DNA of 64,000 nt from the NCBI RefSeq assembly GCF_010727125.1, contig NZ_AP022564.1, positions 2,604,001 to 2,668,000 of the forward strand, given 5' to 3'. The translations under genes were made by a program, and so were the position numbers. The notes beneath the pieces are model-generated. The model saw only the letters and a list, made by a program, of their open reading frames with translations. It made no database searches and was not told the origin of the DNA. Shown in pieces: positions 1 through 7,419 of the stretch; the first letter of the stretch is position 1, and every line of letters begins with the position of its first letter. The stretch is from Mycolicibacter terrae. GTDB lineage: Bacteria; Actinomycetota; Actinomycetes; Mycobacteriales; Mycobacteriaceae.

Positions 1-1371
1 GCCGCGTCGGCACTGGATGCCGCGCATGCCGCCGGGGTGATCCACCGGGGCGTCAAGCCACGCAACATCCTGCTGACCGGTGATGACTTCGTCTACCTGG
101 TGGACTTCGGGATCGCCGGTGCGCCCGGGGCGAACGCGGCCGACACCGACCATGCGGGCGCCCGCTGGAAGTACTCCGCACCGGAGCTCTTCTCCGGCGG
201 TGACTTCGGTCCCGCCGTGGACGTCTACTCGCTGGCGTGCGTGCTCTACCAGTGCTTGACGGGTTCACCGCCGTACCGGGCCGACAGCGTCAAGATGCTG
301 GCCAGTGCTCACCAGACCAAGCCGATTCCGCGGCCCAGCCAGGCCGGCTCGACGATCCCGCCCACCTTTGACGCGGTGATCGCCAAAGGCATGGCCAAGG
401 ACCCGCAGGAGCGCTTCGCCAGCGCCGCCGAGCTGGCCACCGCGGCCTATCAGGCGTTGAGTGCACCCGATCAGCACCGGACGTTGCACATCTACGAGGC
501 CAGCCAACAGTCCACCCCGCCGCTGATCGAGCAGCCGAAGCCGAGCGTGCCGCCGGCTGCGCAGGTGCCTCCCGCCGAGCAGCCGATACCGCCGGTGGCG
601 CCCGCCCCGGTGTCTGCGCCGACTCCCCCGCCGGTCCCGCCTGCGCAAGAGGAAGCCGCTCCACCGCCAGAACCCGCCGGCGCCGCCGAACGGCCGGCCC
701 CGCAATCGAGCATTCCGCGCATTTCCACCCCCGACGACGACTGGTTCAGCTCCGCGCGGCCCGCACCCGGCTACCGCGATCCCGGTAAACGCAAGCAACT
801 GCTGCGCCTTGCGGCGCTACTGGCCGTGGCCCTCGGGCTGATCATCTGGATGACGAACCGGTCGGGTTCGGATGAACTCGTCGCCGCCCCCGATGATCAG
901 GGGCTCGCCACGGCGACGCAGGGACCCGCGACGTCCATGTCATCCACCGAAGCCCAGTCGCGGTTGCTCAAGCTGCTGCCCCCCGGTTATCCGCTGGATT
1001 CCTGCAGGCCGGCCACACCGATGGGTGGCGCCATCGCGGAAGTGAGCTGCGGTCGCAACATCGACGTGGACGGCCCGCCCTCGGCGACCTACTCACTGTT
1101 CCCGGACGCCGGGGCGTTGCGCCTGGCCTTCGACAACACGGTGCAGGCCACTACGGTCGTCACCTGCCCCGGCCGGATCCAGTCGCCGGGCGCCTGGCAC
1201 CGGACCGCCACCCCGGACAAACCGAGCGGGATGCTGCTCTGCGGTATGCGCCAGGGTTCCCCCACCCTGGTGTGGACCAACGATGCCAACCTGGTGATCG
1301 CCCGTTTGCACACCGAACACAGCACGCCGTCCCTGGAGCAGCTCTACACCTGGTGGAGTTCGCATTCCTGA
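1..1371 (+). CDS. Membrane Ser/Thr protein kinase, 5' truncated by window edge
   Basis: The reading frame is open from base 1, so the start and the ATP-binding N-lobe lie upstream of the window. What remains begins just before the catalytic loop (HRGVKPRN), then the DFG motif (VDFG), the APE motif (SAPEL) and the rest of the C-lobe to about codon 150. A long Pro/Ala-rich linker follows, then one membrane helix (LLRLAALLAVALGLIIW, about nt 796-849) and an extracellular domain of about 165 residues with four cysteines. This matches the PknF/PknI-type mycobacterial layout: cytosolic kinase, linker, single TM, outside sensor. The catalytic-loop Asp (normally HRD) is Gly here, so full activity is doubtful. 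Kinase fold is certain; substrate unknown. Confidence 0.88.
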   Translation, partial: AASALDAAHAAGVIHRGVKPRNILLTGDDFVYLVDFGIAGAPGANAADTDHAGARWKYSAPELFSGGDFGPAVDVYSLACVLYQCLTGSPPYRADSVKMLASAHQTKPIPRPSQAGSTIPPTFDAVIAKGMAKDPQERFASAAELATAAYQALSAPDQHRTLHIYEASQQSTPPLIEQPKPSVPPAAQVPPAEQPIPPVAPAPVSAPTPPPVPPAQEEAAPPPEPAGAAERPAPQSSIPRISTPDDDWFSSARPAPGYRDPGKRKQLLRLAALLAVALGLIIWMTNRSGSDELVAAPDDQGLATATQGPATSMSSTEAQSRLLKLLPPGYPLDSCRPATPMGGAIAEVSCGRNIDVDGPPSATYSLFPDAGALRLAFDNTVQATTVVTCPGRIQSPGAWHRTATPDKPSGMLLCGMRQGSPTLVWTNDANLVIARLHTEHSTPSLEQLYTWWSSHS

Positions 1372-1420
1372 TCGCCGTTGTTTGCGACGCAACCCTGAGA
1401 CGTCACCTAACGTCACTGTC

Positions 1421-1436
1421 AAATCCGTTAGGATTT
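1421..1436 (+). promoter_or_regulatory. Inverted repeat and likely -10 region upstream of the first MPT63-like gene
   Basis: AAATCC-GTTA-GGATTT is a perfect 6-bp inverted repeat. It contains TAGGAT, a plausible SigA-type -10 hexamer, about 55 bp before the ATG. Two copies of ACGTCAC-like sequence (about 1409-1426) lie just upstream. This is the only promoter-like DNA between the kinase stop and the next gene. Confidence 0.35.
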
Positions 1437-1491
1437 GCGGTCTGGACTGACACACCCCCCGAGATCCAGTCGAACCGAGGAGTCAACAACG

Positions 1492-2487
1492 ATGAAGTTG
1501 ATCACTACCGCCGTGGCCGCAGCCGGAGCGTTGGCCACTGCCGGAGCCGTCAGCCTCGCGACCGCCAGCGCGGACGCCGGCGACGCCGCCCCGACGACCC
1601 AGCCGATCGGCACCCAGGGCACCGTGGACAGCGGCGGGGTGATCCAGGGTTGGACGGTCAGCGACCTGCGGCCCAGCACCGATGCCATCCCCTACCAGCC
1701 CCACGGCACGCTGTGGGAGGCCACCGCCACCGACGTGGCCATCCAGGGCACTGTCACGCCGGTGATCGCCAACCTCGGTGCTCGTTCCCCCAGCGGCCAG
1801 ACCTACCCCGCGCTGTTCGGGGTGGCCACCCCGCAGGGCGTGAACCCCTCCAACCTGGCGCAGGGCCAGAAGACGAGCGGCAAGGTCTACTTCGACGTCA
1901 CCGGCGACGCGCCCAACAGCGCGGTCTACCAGTTCGCCGGAAAGGACCAGCTGGTCTGGACCCCGGCCGCACCGGCCGCCCCGACCGGCGGCGGTTCGTC
2001 CGCCCCGGCGACCGGCTCGCAGACCAACCCGGCGGCCACCAGCCCCAAGACGGCCCCGTCGGGCACCCAGACCAACCCGGCCGCGGCCGACAACCAGACC
2101 ACGGACAGCACCGCCGGTACGACCGGCAGCCAGGGCACCCCGCTCGCCTCCGGCAGCCAGGGCACCCCGTTGCCGGCCGAGACCGACGGCACGCCGGCAG
2201 CCGCGAGCGGCACCGAGGGCACCCCGGCAGCGGCGAGCGGTTCGGAGACGCCGACTTCGGCGGGCACCCCGGAGGCGTCGGCACCGGCCGACTCCAGCGC
2301 TACCGGAAACACCCCGGCGGCGGCCGGCAGCTCCGGCACGCCGCTTCCGGCGGAGGCCGCCGGTGCCTCGGCGGCAGGTTCGGAGGGCACCGCTCCGGCG
2401 AACCCGCAGGGCACCGGGGCCGGCAACCAGGGCACGCCCAGCGCAGGGACCCCGACGGCCAGCGGCGCGAGCAACGCGACCGGATAG
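1492..2487 (+). CDS. MPT63-like secreted protein (DUF1942) with Thr/Pro/Ala repeat tail
   Basis: Secreted protein of 331 residues. A signal peptide (about residues 1-28, ending ATASADAG) precedes an immunoglobulin-like MPT63 domain (about 40-160). Family hallmarks are GWTVSDL, LWEATATD, GTVTP, GQKTSGKVYFDVTGD and a final LVWTP. The remaining 165 residues are a low-complexity tail of GTPLP, GTPAAAS and QGTP units that M. tuberculosis MPT63 (159 aa) lacks. The start is fixed by GAGGAG at 1477-1482, 9 nt before ATG. MPT63 is an abundant secreted antigen of unknown biochemical function; the tail may span or contact the envelope (inference). The next gene is a paralogue. Confidence 0.9.
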   Translation: MKLITTAVAAAGALATAGAVSLATASADAGDAAPTTQPIGTQGTVDSGGVIQGWTVSDLRPSTDAIPYQPHGTLWEATATDVAIQGTVTPVIANLGARSPSGQTYPALFGVATPQGVNPSNLAQGQKTSGKVYFDVTGDAPNSAVYQFAGKDQLVWTPAAPAAPTGGGSSAPATGSQTNPAATSPKTAPSGTQTNPAAADNQTTDSTAGTTGSQGTPLASGSQGTPLPAETDGTPAAASGTEGTPAAASGSETPTSAGTPEASAPADSSATGNTPAAAGSSGTPLPAEAAGASAAGSEGTAPANPQGTGAGNQGTPSAGTPTASGASNATG

Positions 2488-2511
2488 CATCCGGCGCGGT
2501 GTCCATCGTTG

Positions 2512-2549
2512 GTCCGGCCCGGCCTCGCTCCTGCGGGGTCGGGCCGGAC
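2512..2549 (+). terminator. GC-rich hairpin after the first MPT63-like gene
   Basis: A 13-bp stem (GTCCGGCCCGGCC pairing with GGTCGGGCCGGAC, one G-U pair) with a 12-nt loop lies 24 nt after the stop codon. There is no U-tract, as is usual in mycobacteria. It would separate the two paralogues into different transcripts. Confidence 0.6.
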
Positions 2550-2580
2550 TCGTTTCGCGGCGGCCCGACTACCGGGCCGT

Positions 2581-2601
2581 TACGATTCAGTACTTGAGTA
2601 C
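2581..2601 (+). promoter_or_regulatory. Candidate promoter and palindrome of the second MPT63-like gene
   Basis: TACGAT (2581-2586) is a good -10 candidate 55 bp before the ATG. It is followed by GTACT-TG-AGTAC (2590-2601), a perfect 5-bp inverted repeat. The leader then repeats the string CGAACCGAGGAGTCA seen before the first paralogue. Confidence 0.35.
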
Positions 2602-2640
2602 CAATCACCGCCGATGCCATCGAACCGAGGAGTCAGACCC

Positions 2641-3342
2641 ATGAAGTCCATCTCGACCGCCCTGGCAGCGGGGGCGCTGGCCGTCGCCGGCGCACTGAGC
2701 ACCGGGATCGCCACCGCGGACGACCCGGACCCGGCCCCGGCCACCCAACCGCTCGGCACCCAGGGCACGCTGCCCGAGGGCCCGGGAGTGCACGGCTGGA
2801 CGGTCAACGACCTGCGGCCCAGCACCGATACCATCCCGTATCAGCCGCAGGGCACCCTCTGGGAGGCCACCGCCACCGACGAGGCGATCCAGGGCACCGT
2901 TTTCCCGATCGTTTCCAACCTCAGTGCCCGTTCGGCCAGCGGCCAGAATTATCAGTCCCTGTTCACCGTGCCCACGGCGCAGGGCCTCGTGCCCACCGGA
3001 CTGACTCAGGGCCAGAAGACCAGCGGCAAGGTCTATTTCGATGTCACCGGTGACGCTCCGAACAGCATGGTCTATCAGGCCGGCGGCGCCGACCTGATCC
3101 GGTGGGTGGCCCCGGCACCGCAGCCGCAGGCCCGGCCGGTCGCGCCACAGCCGCAGGCTCCGGCCGGTGGATCGGCGCAGGCTCCGGCCAGCGGCGGCAA
3201 CAGCCATCGGGCGCCCGCGCCCGCTCGAGGCCCGGCGTCCCACCCCGCCAGTCCGGGCCCGGCTGCGCCGCCGGCGGGCAGTTCGGGCACCCCGCTGCCC
3301 GAAGGCAGCTCCGGCACCCCGCTCCCGGCCGAGGCGCCCTGA
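2641..3342 (+). CDS. MPT63-like secreted protein (DUF1942), second tandem copy
   Basis: Secreted protein of 233 residues and close paralogue of the preceding gene. It has a signal peptide (MKSISTALAAGALAVAG..., cleavage near ATADD) and an MPT63 domain (about 35-150) sharing GWTVNDLRPSTD, LWEATATDEAIQGTV and GQKTSGKVYFDVTGD. The tail of about 80 residues is Pro/Gln/Ala-rich and ends in two SSGTPLP units, the same unit found in the longer tail next door. GAGGAG lies 9 nt before ATG in a leader copied from the first gene. The pair arose by tandem duplication and the tails then diverged. Function is unknown beyond secretion. Confidence 0.9.
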   Translation: MKSISTALAAGALAVAGALSTGIATADDPDPAPATQPLGTQGTLPEGPGVHGWTVNDLRPSTDTIPYQPQGTLWEATATDEAIQGTVFPIVSNLSARSASGQNYQSLFTVPTAQGLVPTGLTQGQKTSGKVYFDVTGDAPNSMVYQAGGADLIRWVAPAPQPQARPVAPQPQAPAGGSAQAPASGGNSHRAPAPARGPASHPASPGPAAPPAGSSGTPLPEGSSGTPLPAEAP

Positions 3343-3354
3343 TTCAGCGGCTGC

Positions 3355-4527
3355 TCACAGGCCGAACTGGTCGTCGATCAGCCCGAGCCAGATCTGGGCG
3401 GCGTCGATGGCGACCTTCTCGCTGATGAAGGCGTGCTGGGTTCCGGTGTAGATGTCGCGGAACGCACGTTCGAGCCGGCCCCCTTCGCGGATCGCCGTGG
3501 TGCCGGCGACCAGATGTGCCCATTCGGCACAATTTCTGGCGGTGTCGGTCGCGTAGACGGCGGCCACCCGCATGTCGGCTCGCAGTCCCGGCGTCAGGTC
3601 TTCGCCGGCGGCGACGGCGGCCTCGGCCGTGGTGAAGGCATCAAGTACCAGCAGGCGGGCGGCCCGCCAGGCGGCGACGTGGTGAGCCAGGCCCTTCTGG
3701 AAGGTCGGGCGACTGGCCAGCGCCGCCATATCACTCATGCGGTATTTGGTGGCCGCCAGCTCGGTGACGTCGTCGAGCATGCTCTTGGCGACACCCAGCG
3801 CCCAGGATGCGTGCCCGGCAGCCGTCACCGGCATCAGCCCCATTCGGGCCGCCGGCGAACCACCCCGAAACGGCTGGCGGCAGAACAGCGGAAATGTGCG
3901 GCGGTGCGGCACGAATACGTCCTGCACGGTGTAGTCGTAGGAGCCCGTTCCCTTGAGCCCCTGGACATGCCAGCCGTCGTTGAACGAGATCTGGTCACGC
4001 GGGATGACAGCTACCCGCATGTCGGGCACACCATCGCTGACCCAGCGCATCTCGCCGTCATCCATCGGGAAGAAGCCGGCCGCGATGTACTGCGAGTGCC
4101 CGGTGCCCGAGCCGAAGCTCCACGCTCCGCTGAGCCGGTAGCCGCCGTCGACGGCAACGCCTTGCCCGTTGGGGAAATACTGCCCGCCCATCGTGACGCG
4201 GTTGTCGTGGGCGGAGAAGACCTCGACGAAGCCGTCGTCGGGCAGGTACGCCGCCGCCGCGAACGACGAGGGCATGTTGGCGATCCCAACCCAGCCGAAC
4301 GACCCGTCCTGCCAGGCCATTTCGATCCACGTCTCGATCATCTCGGGAAAGGACGGCTCGAGGCCACCGGCGGGGGCCGGATTGAACGCCGGCATCAGTC
4401 CGGTGCGCCACATCTCGTCGACGACGGGGTCGGTCAGCGTGCGGCTCCGCTCGGATGCGGCCGCTTCGGCAGCCACCAGTTCGCGCATGCCGCGGGCCAA
4501 AGCGACGACGCTGCCGCGTTCGGTCAC
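3355..4527 (-). CDS. Acyl-CoA-dehydrogenase-fold flavin monooxygenase/oxidoreductase
   Basis: A 390-residue protein of the acyl-CoA dehydrogenase superfamily, resembling flavin-dependent hydroxylases such as HsaA rather than a beta-oxidation enzyme. The N-terminal helical part (about 1-110) is followed by a beta domain (about 115-215; LSGAWSFGSGTGHSQYIAAG) and a C-terminal four-helix bundle. The start is taken as GTG at 4527, whose GTGA overlaps the TGA stop of the upstream reductase by 4 nt. An open frame extends further upstream but only as antisense-like sequence inside that gene. It is the last gene of a coupled operon behind a Rieske oxygenase and an NAD(P)-binding reductase, so an oxidation of a steroid-like or aromatic substrate is likely (inference). 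Confidence 0.78.
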   Translation of the reverse strand: MTERGSVVALARGMRELVAAEAAASERSRTLTDPVVDEMWRTGLMPAFNPAPAGGLEPSFPEMIETWIEMAWQDGSFGWVGIANMPSSFAAAAYLPDDGFVEVFSAHDNRVTMGGQYFPNGQGVAVDGGYRLSGAWSFGSGTGHSQYIAAGFFPMDDGEMRWVSDGVPDMRVAVIPRDQISFNDGWHVQGLKGTGSYDYTVQDVFVPHRRTFPLFCRQPFRGGSPAARMGLMPVTAAGHASWALGVAKSMLDDVTELAATKYRMSDMAALASRPTFQKGLAHHVAAWRAARLLVLDAFTTAEAAVAAGEDLTPGLRADMRVAAVYATDTARNCAEWAHLVAGTTAIREGGRLERAFRDIYTGTQHAFISEKVAIDAAQIWLGLIDDQFGL

Positions 4528-5612
4528 GTGCGGAATCGTCCCGCGAACCCCCGCAACGGCAGATCGGCACTGGTCAACAGGCCCGGCGGGGCGGCCACCA
4601 CGGATCTGATCGCGTTGAGGGCGGGCAGACCAGTCACGGTCATGCCGATCGAGGCGAAGTTCTCCGGGTTGGACAGGTCCACACCGGCCTTCGGCAAGAT
4701 CATGTGTTTGTTGTAGACGCACGGGTCGCCGGTCACCCGAGTGATGTAGCAGCCCTTGATCTTCCAGTTCGGTTCGGTGTACGGGGTCATCTGCCATTCC
4801 AGGTGCGTCTCGACGCGTGGCACACCGTCGACCATGCCCTGGTATTTGATGTAGTTGCCGCCCAACGATCCTTTGGGCAGGGTGTACCAGCCCAGGTCGA
4901 CGTCCTTGGTGCACACGCCCAACTCGTAGCCGAAGGTGACCTCGTCGAGGGTCAGGTCGAAGCAGTCGGCCATCATCAGCACGCTGTCGGCGAAGACCCG
5001 GGTGAACTTCTCCAGTTTGGCCGGGATCTCCGGGTCATCGGCGGGCTGGCCGTAGCCGACCTCGATCCAGGTCTCCTTGGAGTGGTGACACGACACGTCG
5101 ACTGATTCGATGGTGGTGACGTTCTCGATCTCGGCCACGTCGGCTGCTGCCACCACGCCCAGGATCTGGTTGAGGCCCGGGTTCATCCCGGTGCCGTAGA
5201 AGGTCGCGCCGCCCTTCGCGCAGGCTTCGGAAAGCAGTTGTGTGACCGGCTTTCCCGACGGGTGCGGGTGGTTGTGGTCGCGGTGCCAGCCGGTGATCCA
5301 GTCGGCGGTGGTGACGATGTTGATGCCCGCCTCGAGAACCTGGACGTAGAGATCTTCGTCGGGAAAAACCCCGTGAAAGGTCAGCACGTCCGGCTTGGCG
5401 GCGATGATCTCCTCGACGCTGCCGGTGGCCTTCACCCCGTTGGGACCCATCCCGGCCAGCTCCCCGGTGTCCTTGCCGATCTTCTCCGGCGAATAGCAGT
5501 GCACGCCGACGAGCTCGAGGTCGGGGCGGACGCCGATCCGCTTGATCATCTCGGTGCCGACGTTGCCGGTGGCGACCTGGAACACGCGGATCGGTGCGGC
5601 GGGTGTATTCAT
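4524..5612 (-). CDS. NAD(P)-dependent dihydrodipicolinate-reductase-like oxidoreductase
   Basis: A 362-residue protein with an N-terminal Rossmann fold: the nucleotide loop is VFQVATGNVGTEMIKRI (about 9-25). The rest resembles the dihydrodipicolinate reductase / 2,4-diaminopentanoate dehydrogenase-like group found widely in mycobacterial catabolic clusters. ITGWHRDHNHPHP and FYGTGMNPGLNQILG are well-marked central motifs. ATG overlaps the upstream Rieske gene's TGA by 4 nt (ATGA, 5609-5612), and its own stop overlaps the next start, so all three are translationally coupled. The substrate is not evident. It probably reduces or oxidises an intermediate produced by the oxygenase. Confidence 0.8.
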   Translation of the reverse strand: MNTPAAPIRVFQVATGNVGTEMIKRIGVRPDLELVGVHCYSPEKIGKDTGELAGMGPNGVKATGSVEEIIAAKPDVLTFHGVFPDEDLYVQVLEAGINIVTTADWITGWHRDHNHPHPSGKPVTQLLSEACAKGGATFYGTGMNPGLNQILGVVAAADVAEIENVTTIESVDVSCHHSKETWIEVGYGQPADDPEIPAKLEKFTRVFADSVLMMADCFDLTLDEVTFGYELGVCTKDVDLGWYTLPKGSLGGNYIKYQGMVDGVPRVETHLEWQMTPYTEPNWKIKGCYITRVTGDPCVYNKHMILPKAGVDLSNPENFASIGMTVTGLPALNAIRSVVAAPPGLLTSADLPLRGFAGRFRT

Positions 5613-6643
5613 GCGGTCGAGCCTTTCTGGGCAGTGGCTTCAGCGACCTCGGCGGCGCTGCCTCCGATGCCGTCGGGGTAGAACTGTTTGGCCCACCGGC
5701 GGATCGCGGTGAAGCCCTCATATTCGGCGGTTGCCAGCGCCGGCGGATCCGAGTAGCGCTGATGCGACCAGATGTGGATGTCCTGTTCGAACTGACGGAT
5801 CACTTCCCGCCCGAACTCGGCCGCCCTTGCCTCGGCGCGGGCCGGATCGGCGCCCGGGGTCCGGCCGATGTAGACCATGAACCGGACATCGGAGGTGGAA
5901 TCGTCGACGGGCGTGATCGCCGAGATGGTGCGGTTGTCGATCATCCCCCAGCTCTTGGTCACCGCGATGCCCAAGCCGCCGTTGATGGCTTCGACACCGC
6001 TGTTGACGTCCTCGATCTTCTGGCCGTCATCGCCCTCGAAGGTGATGGTGAAGTCGACGTAGGACACCGGTTGCTCGAAATCGTGACGGGTGAACACCGG
6101 CACGATCGGGGTCCGGTGCACGTATTTGAAATGCGCGAAATCCACCCCGTTCTCCAGGACGTACTGCGGGTGCATCTCGAGGGTCTGCCGGTAGAGCCGC
6201 TGCTGCGGGTAGTAGTCGGCTGCGCTGCGGTCGTCGAAGCCGGCGAACACGTCCGGCGGGTCGAAGAACGGCTCGCGTCCGTGTACGTCGTGCCAGATGT
6301 AGACCGACTCGTTGCGTTCCACCACCGAGTAGGTGCGGATCCGCCGGCCGCGGTTGGGCTTGTCCTGGTAGGGAATACAGACGTTGCGACCCTGGGAGTT
6401 CCACTGCCAGCCGTGAAACGGGCACTGCAGCACCTCACCACAGACGGTGCCACCGTAGCCCAGGTGCGCACCGAGGTGCTCACAATAGGCGTTCATCACG
6501 GTGAGCTGCCCGGATTCGGCGCGCCAGGCGACCATCTCCTGGCCGAAGTACTTCATGGTGTGCACGTCGCCGACGCCGATCTCGTCGGACCAGGCGACCT
6601 GGAACCAGCCGGTCGGCTTCATCGACAGCGGCGGTTTAGCCAT
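5609..6643 (-). CDS. Rieske non-heme iron oxygenase, KshA-like terminal oxygenase
   Basis: A 344-residue protein whose N-terminal Rieske [2Fe-2S] site is C54-x-H56 and C74-x2-H77 (CEH ... CPFH). The catalytic iron motif follows in NGVDFAHFKYVH (D-x2-H-x4-H), with a later Asp in EQDIHIW. This is the layout of KshA-type 3-ketosteroid 9-alpha-hydroxylase oxygenases, which take electrons from a separate reductase and hydroxylate one ring carbon. No reductase partner (KshB type) is adjacent. The start ATG at 6643 is preceded by GGAGAGG. It leads the operon and is divergent from a TetR gene, the usual arrangement for substrate-induced catabolic genes. Steroid or other polycyclic substrate is inferred. 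Confidence 0.85.
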   Translation of the reverse strand: MAKPPLSMKPTGWFQVAWSDEIGVGDVHTMKYFGQEMVAWRAESGQLTVMNAYCEHLGAHLGYGGTVCGEVLQCPFHGWQWNSQGRNVCIPYQDKPNRGRRIRTYSVVERNESVYIWHDVHGREPFFDPPDVFAGFDDRSAADYYPQQRLYRQTLEMHPQYVLENGVDFAHFKYVHRTPIVPVFTRHDFEQPVSYVDFTITFEGDDGQKIEDVNSGVEAINGGLGIAVTKSWGMIDNRTISAITPVDDSTSDVRFMVYIGRTPGADPARAEARAAEFGREVIRQFEQDIHIWSHQRYSDPPALATAEYEGFTAIRRWAKQFYPDGIGGSAAEVAEATAQKGSTA

Positions 6644-6710
6644 GTGTGCGTGTCCTCTCCGTGGTCTCGAGCGGGCCGACGTCCGCAGCATAGTTCGCCC
6701 GGCGACAGAA

Positions 6711-6728
6711 TCATAGTGGGTGCTATGA
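6711..6728. promoter_or_regulatory. Perfect palindrome, likely TetR operator
   Basis: TCATAG-TGGGTG-CTATGA is a perfect 6-bp inverted repeat with a 6-nt spacer. It sits in the 107-bp gap between the divergent Rieske operon and the TetR gene, about 23 bp before the TetR start. Size, symmetry and place fit an operator for the adjacent regulator controlling both directions. Confidence 0.6.
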
Positions 6729-6750
6729 AAATATTGCTAGGATTCCGGGG

Positions 6751-7389
6751 ATGACACCACCGGCGCCGCGACGCACCAACAAGCGGGGACAGGCGACCCG
6801 CGAGGCGATGCTCGATGCCGCGGTGCGCTCGCTGGCCACCGGCGACCCGGGGGCGGTGTCGGCCAGCCGGATCGCCAAGGAGAGCGGCGCCACCTGGGGT
6901 GCGGTGCAGTATCAGTTCGGTGACGTCGACGGCTTCTGGGCGGCGGTGTTGCACCGGACCGCCGAGCGCCGGGATGCGACGATATCGGCGTTCGCCGGGC
7001 TGAAAAAGGATGCGCCGCTGCGAGATCGGGTCGCGGCGATCATCGACACCCTCTATCACGGCCTGGCGTCGCAGGATTCCCGGGCGATCGAGAACCTACG
7101 GGCCGCACTCCCCCGCGACCACCACGAGCTGGAACGGCTGTATCCGCGCACCGCGGCGGAGTTGTTCTCCTGGGGCAGGAGCTGGCTGGCTACCTGCCAG
7201 GGCGCGTTCGCCGACCTCGGGGTCGACCCGCAGCGGGTGCGCGAGGTGGCCGCCCTCATCCCGGGTGCGATGCGCGGGCTGGTCTCCGAGCGCCAGCTGG
7301 GTTCCTACACCGACCTCGACGAGGCGCGCCGGGGACTGACCAATGCCCTGGCGGCGTATCTGGAAGGCTCGGAGGCGGCGGGGCGCTGA
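6751..7389 (+). CDS. TetR-family transcriptional regulator
   Basis: A 212-residue regulator with an N-terminal helix-turn-helix (about 15-65; ASRIAKESGATWGAVQYQFGDVDGFW) and an all-helical ligand domain. It is transcribed divergently from the Rieske/reductase/flavin operon, so it is the likely local repressor, released by a substrate or intermediate. The shared gap carries a perfect palindrome. The ATG start has only a weak GGGG-type ribosome site, so translation may be low. Confidence 0.88.
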   Translation: MTPPAPRRTNKRGQATREAMLDAAVRSLATGDPGAVSASRIAKESGATWGAVQYQFGDVDGFWAAVLHRTAERRDATISAFAGLKKDAPLRDRVAAIIDTLYHGLASQDSRAIENLRAALPRDHHELERLYPRTAAELFSWGRSWLATCQGAFADLGVDPQRVREVAALIPGAMRGLVSERQLGSYTDLDEARRGLTNALAAYLEGSEAAGR

Positions 7390-7419
7390 CCGCTCGCGGC
7401 GCGGACACGGCAGGATGTG

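Noticed and set aside
4528..4914. N-terminal extension of the ACAD-fold gene to 4914
   Set aside because: The extra residues are antisense to the reductase gene and unlike the family; GTG at 4527 couples to the upstream stop.
5594..6754. A 386-codon forward frame opposite the Rieske gene
   Set aside because: It is the antisense of a well-supported gene with intact metal-binding motifs and has no ribosome site.
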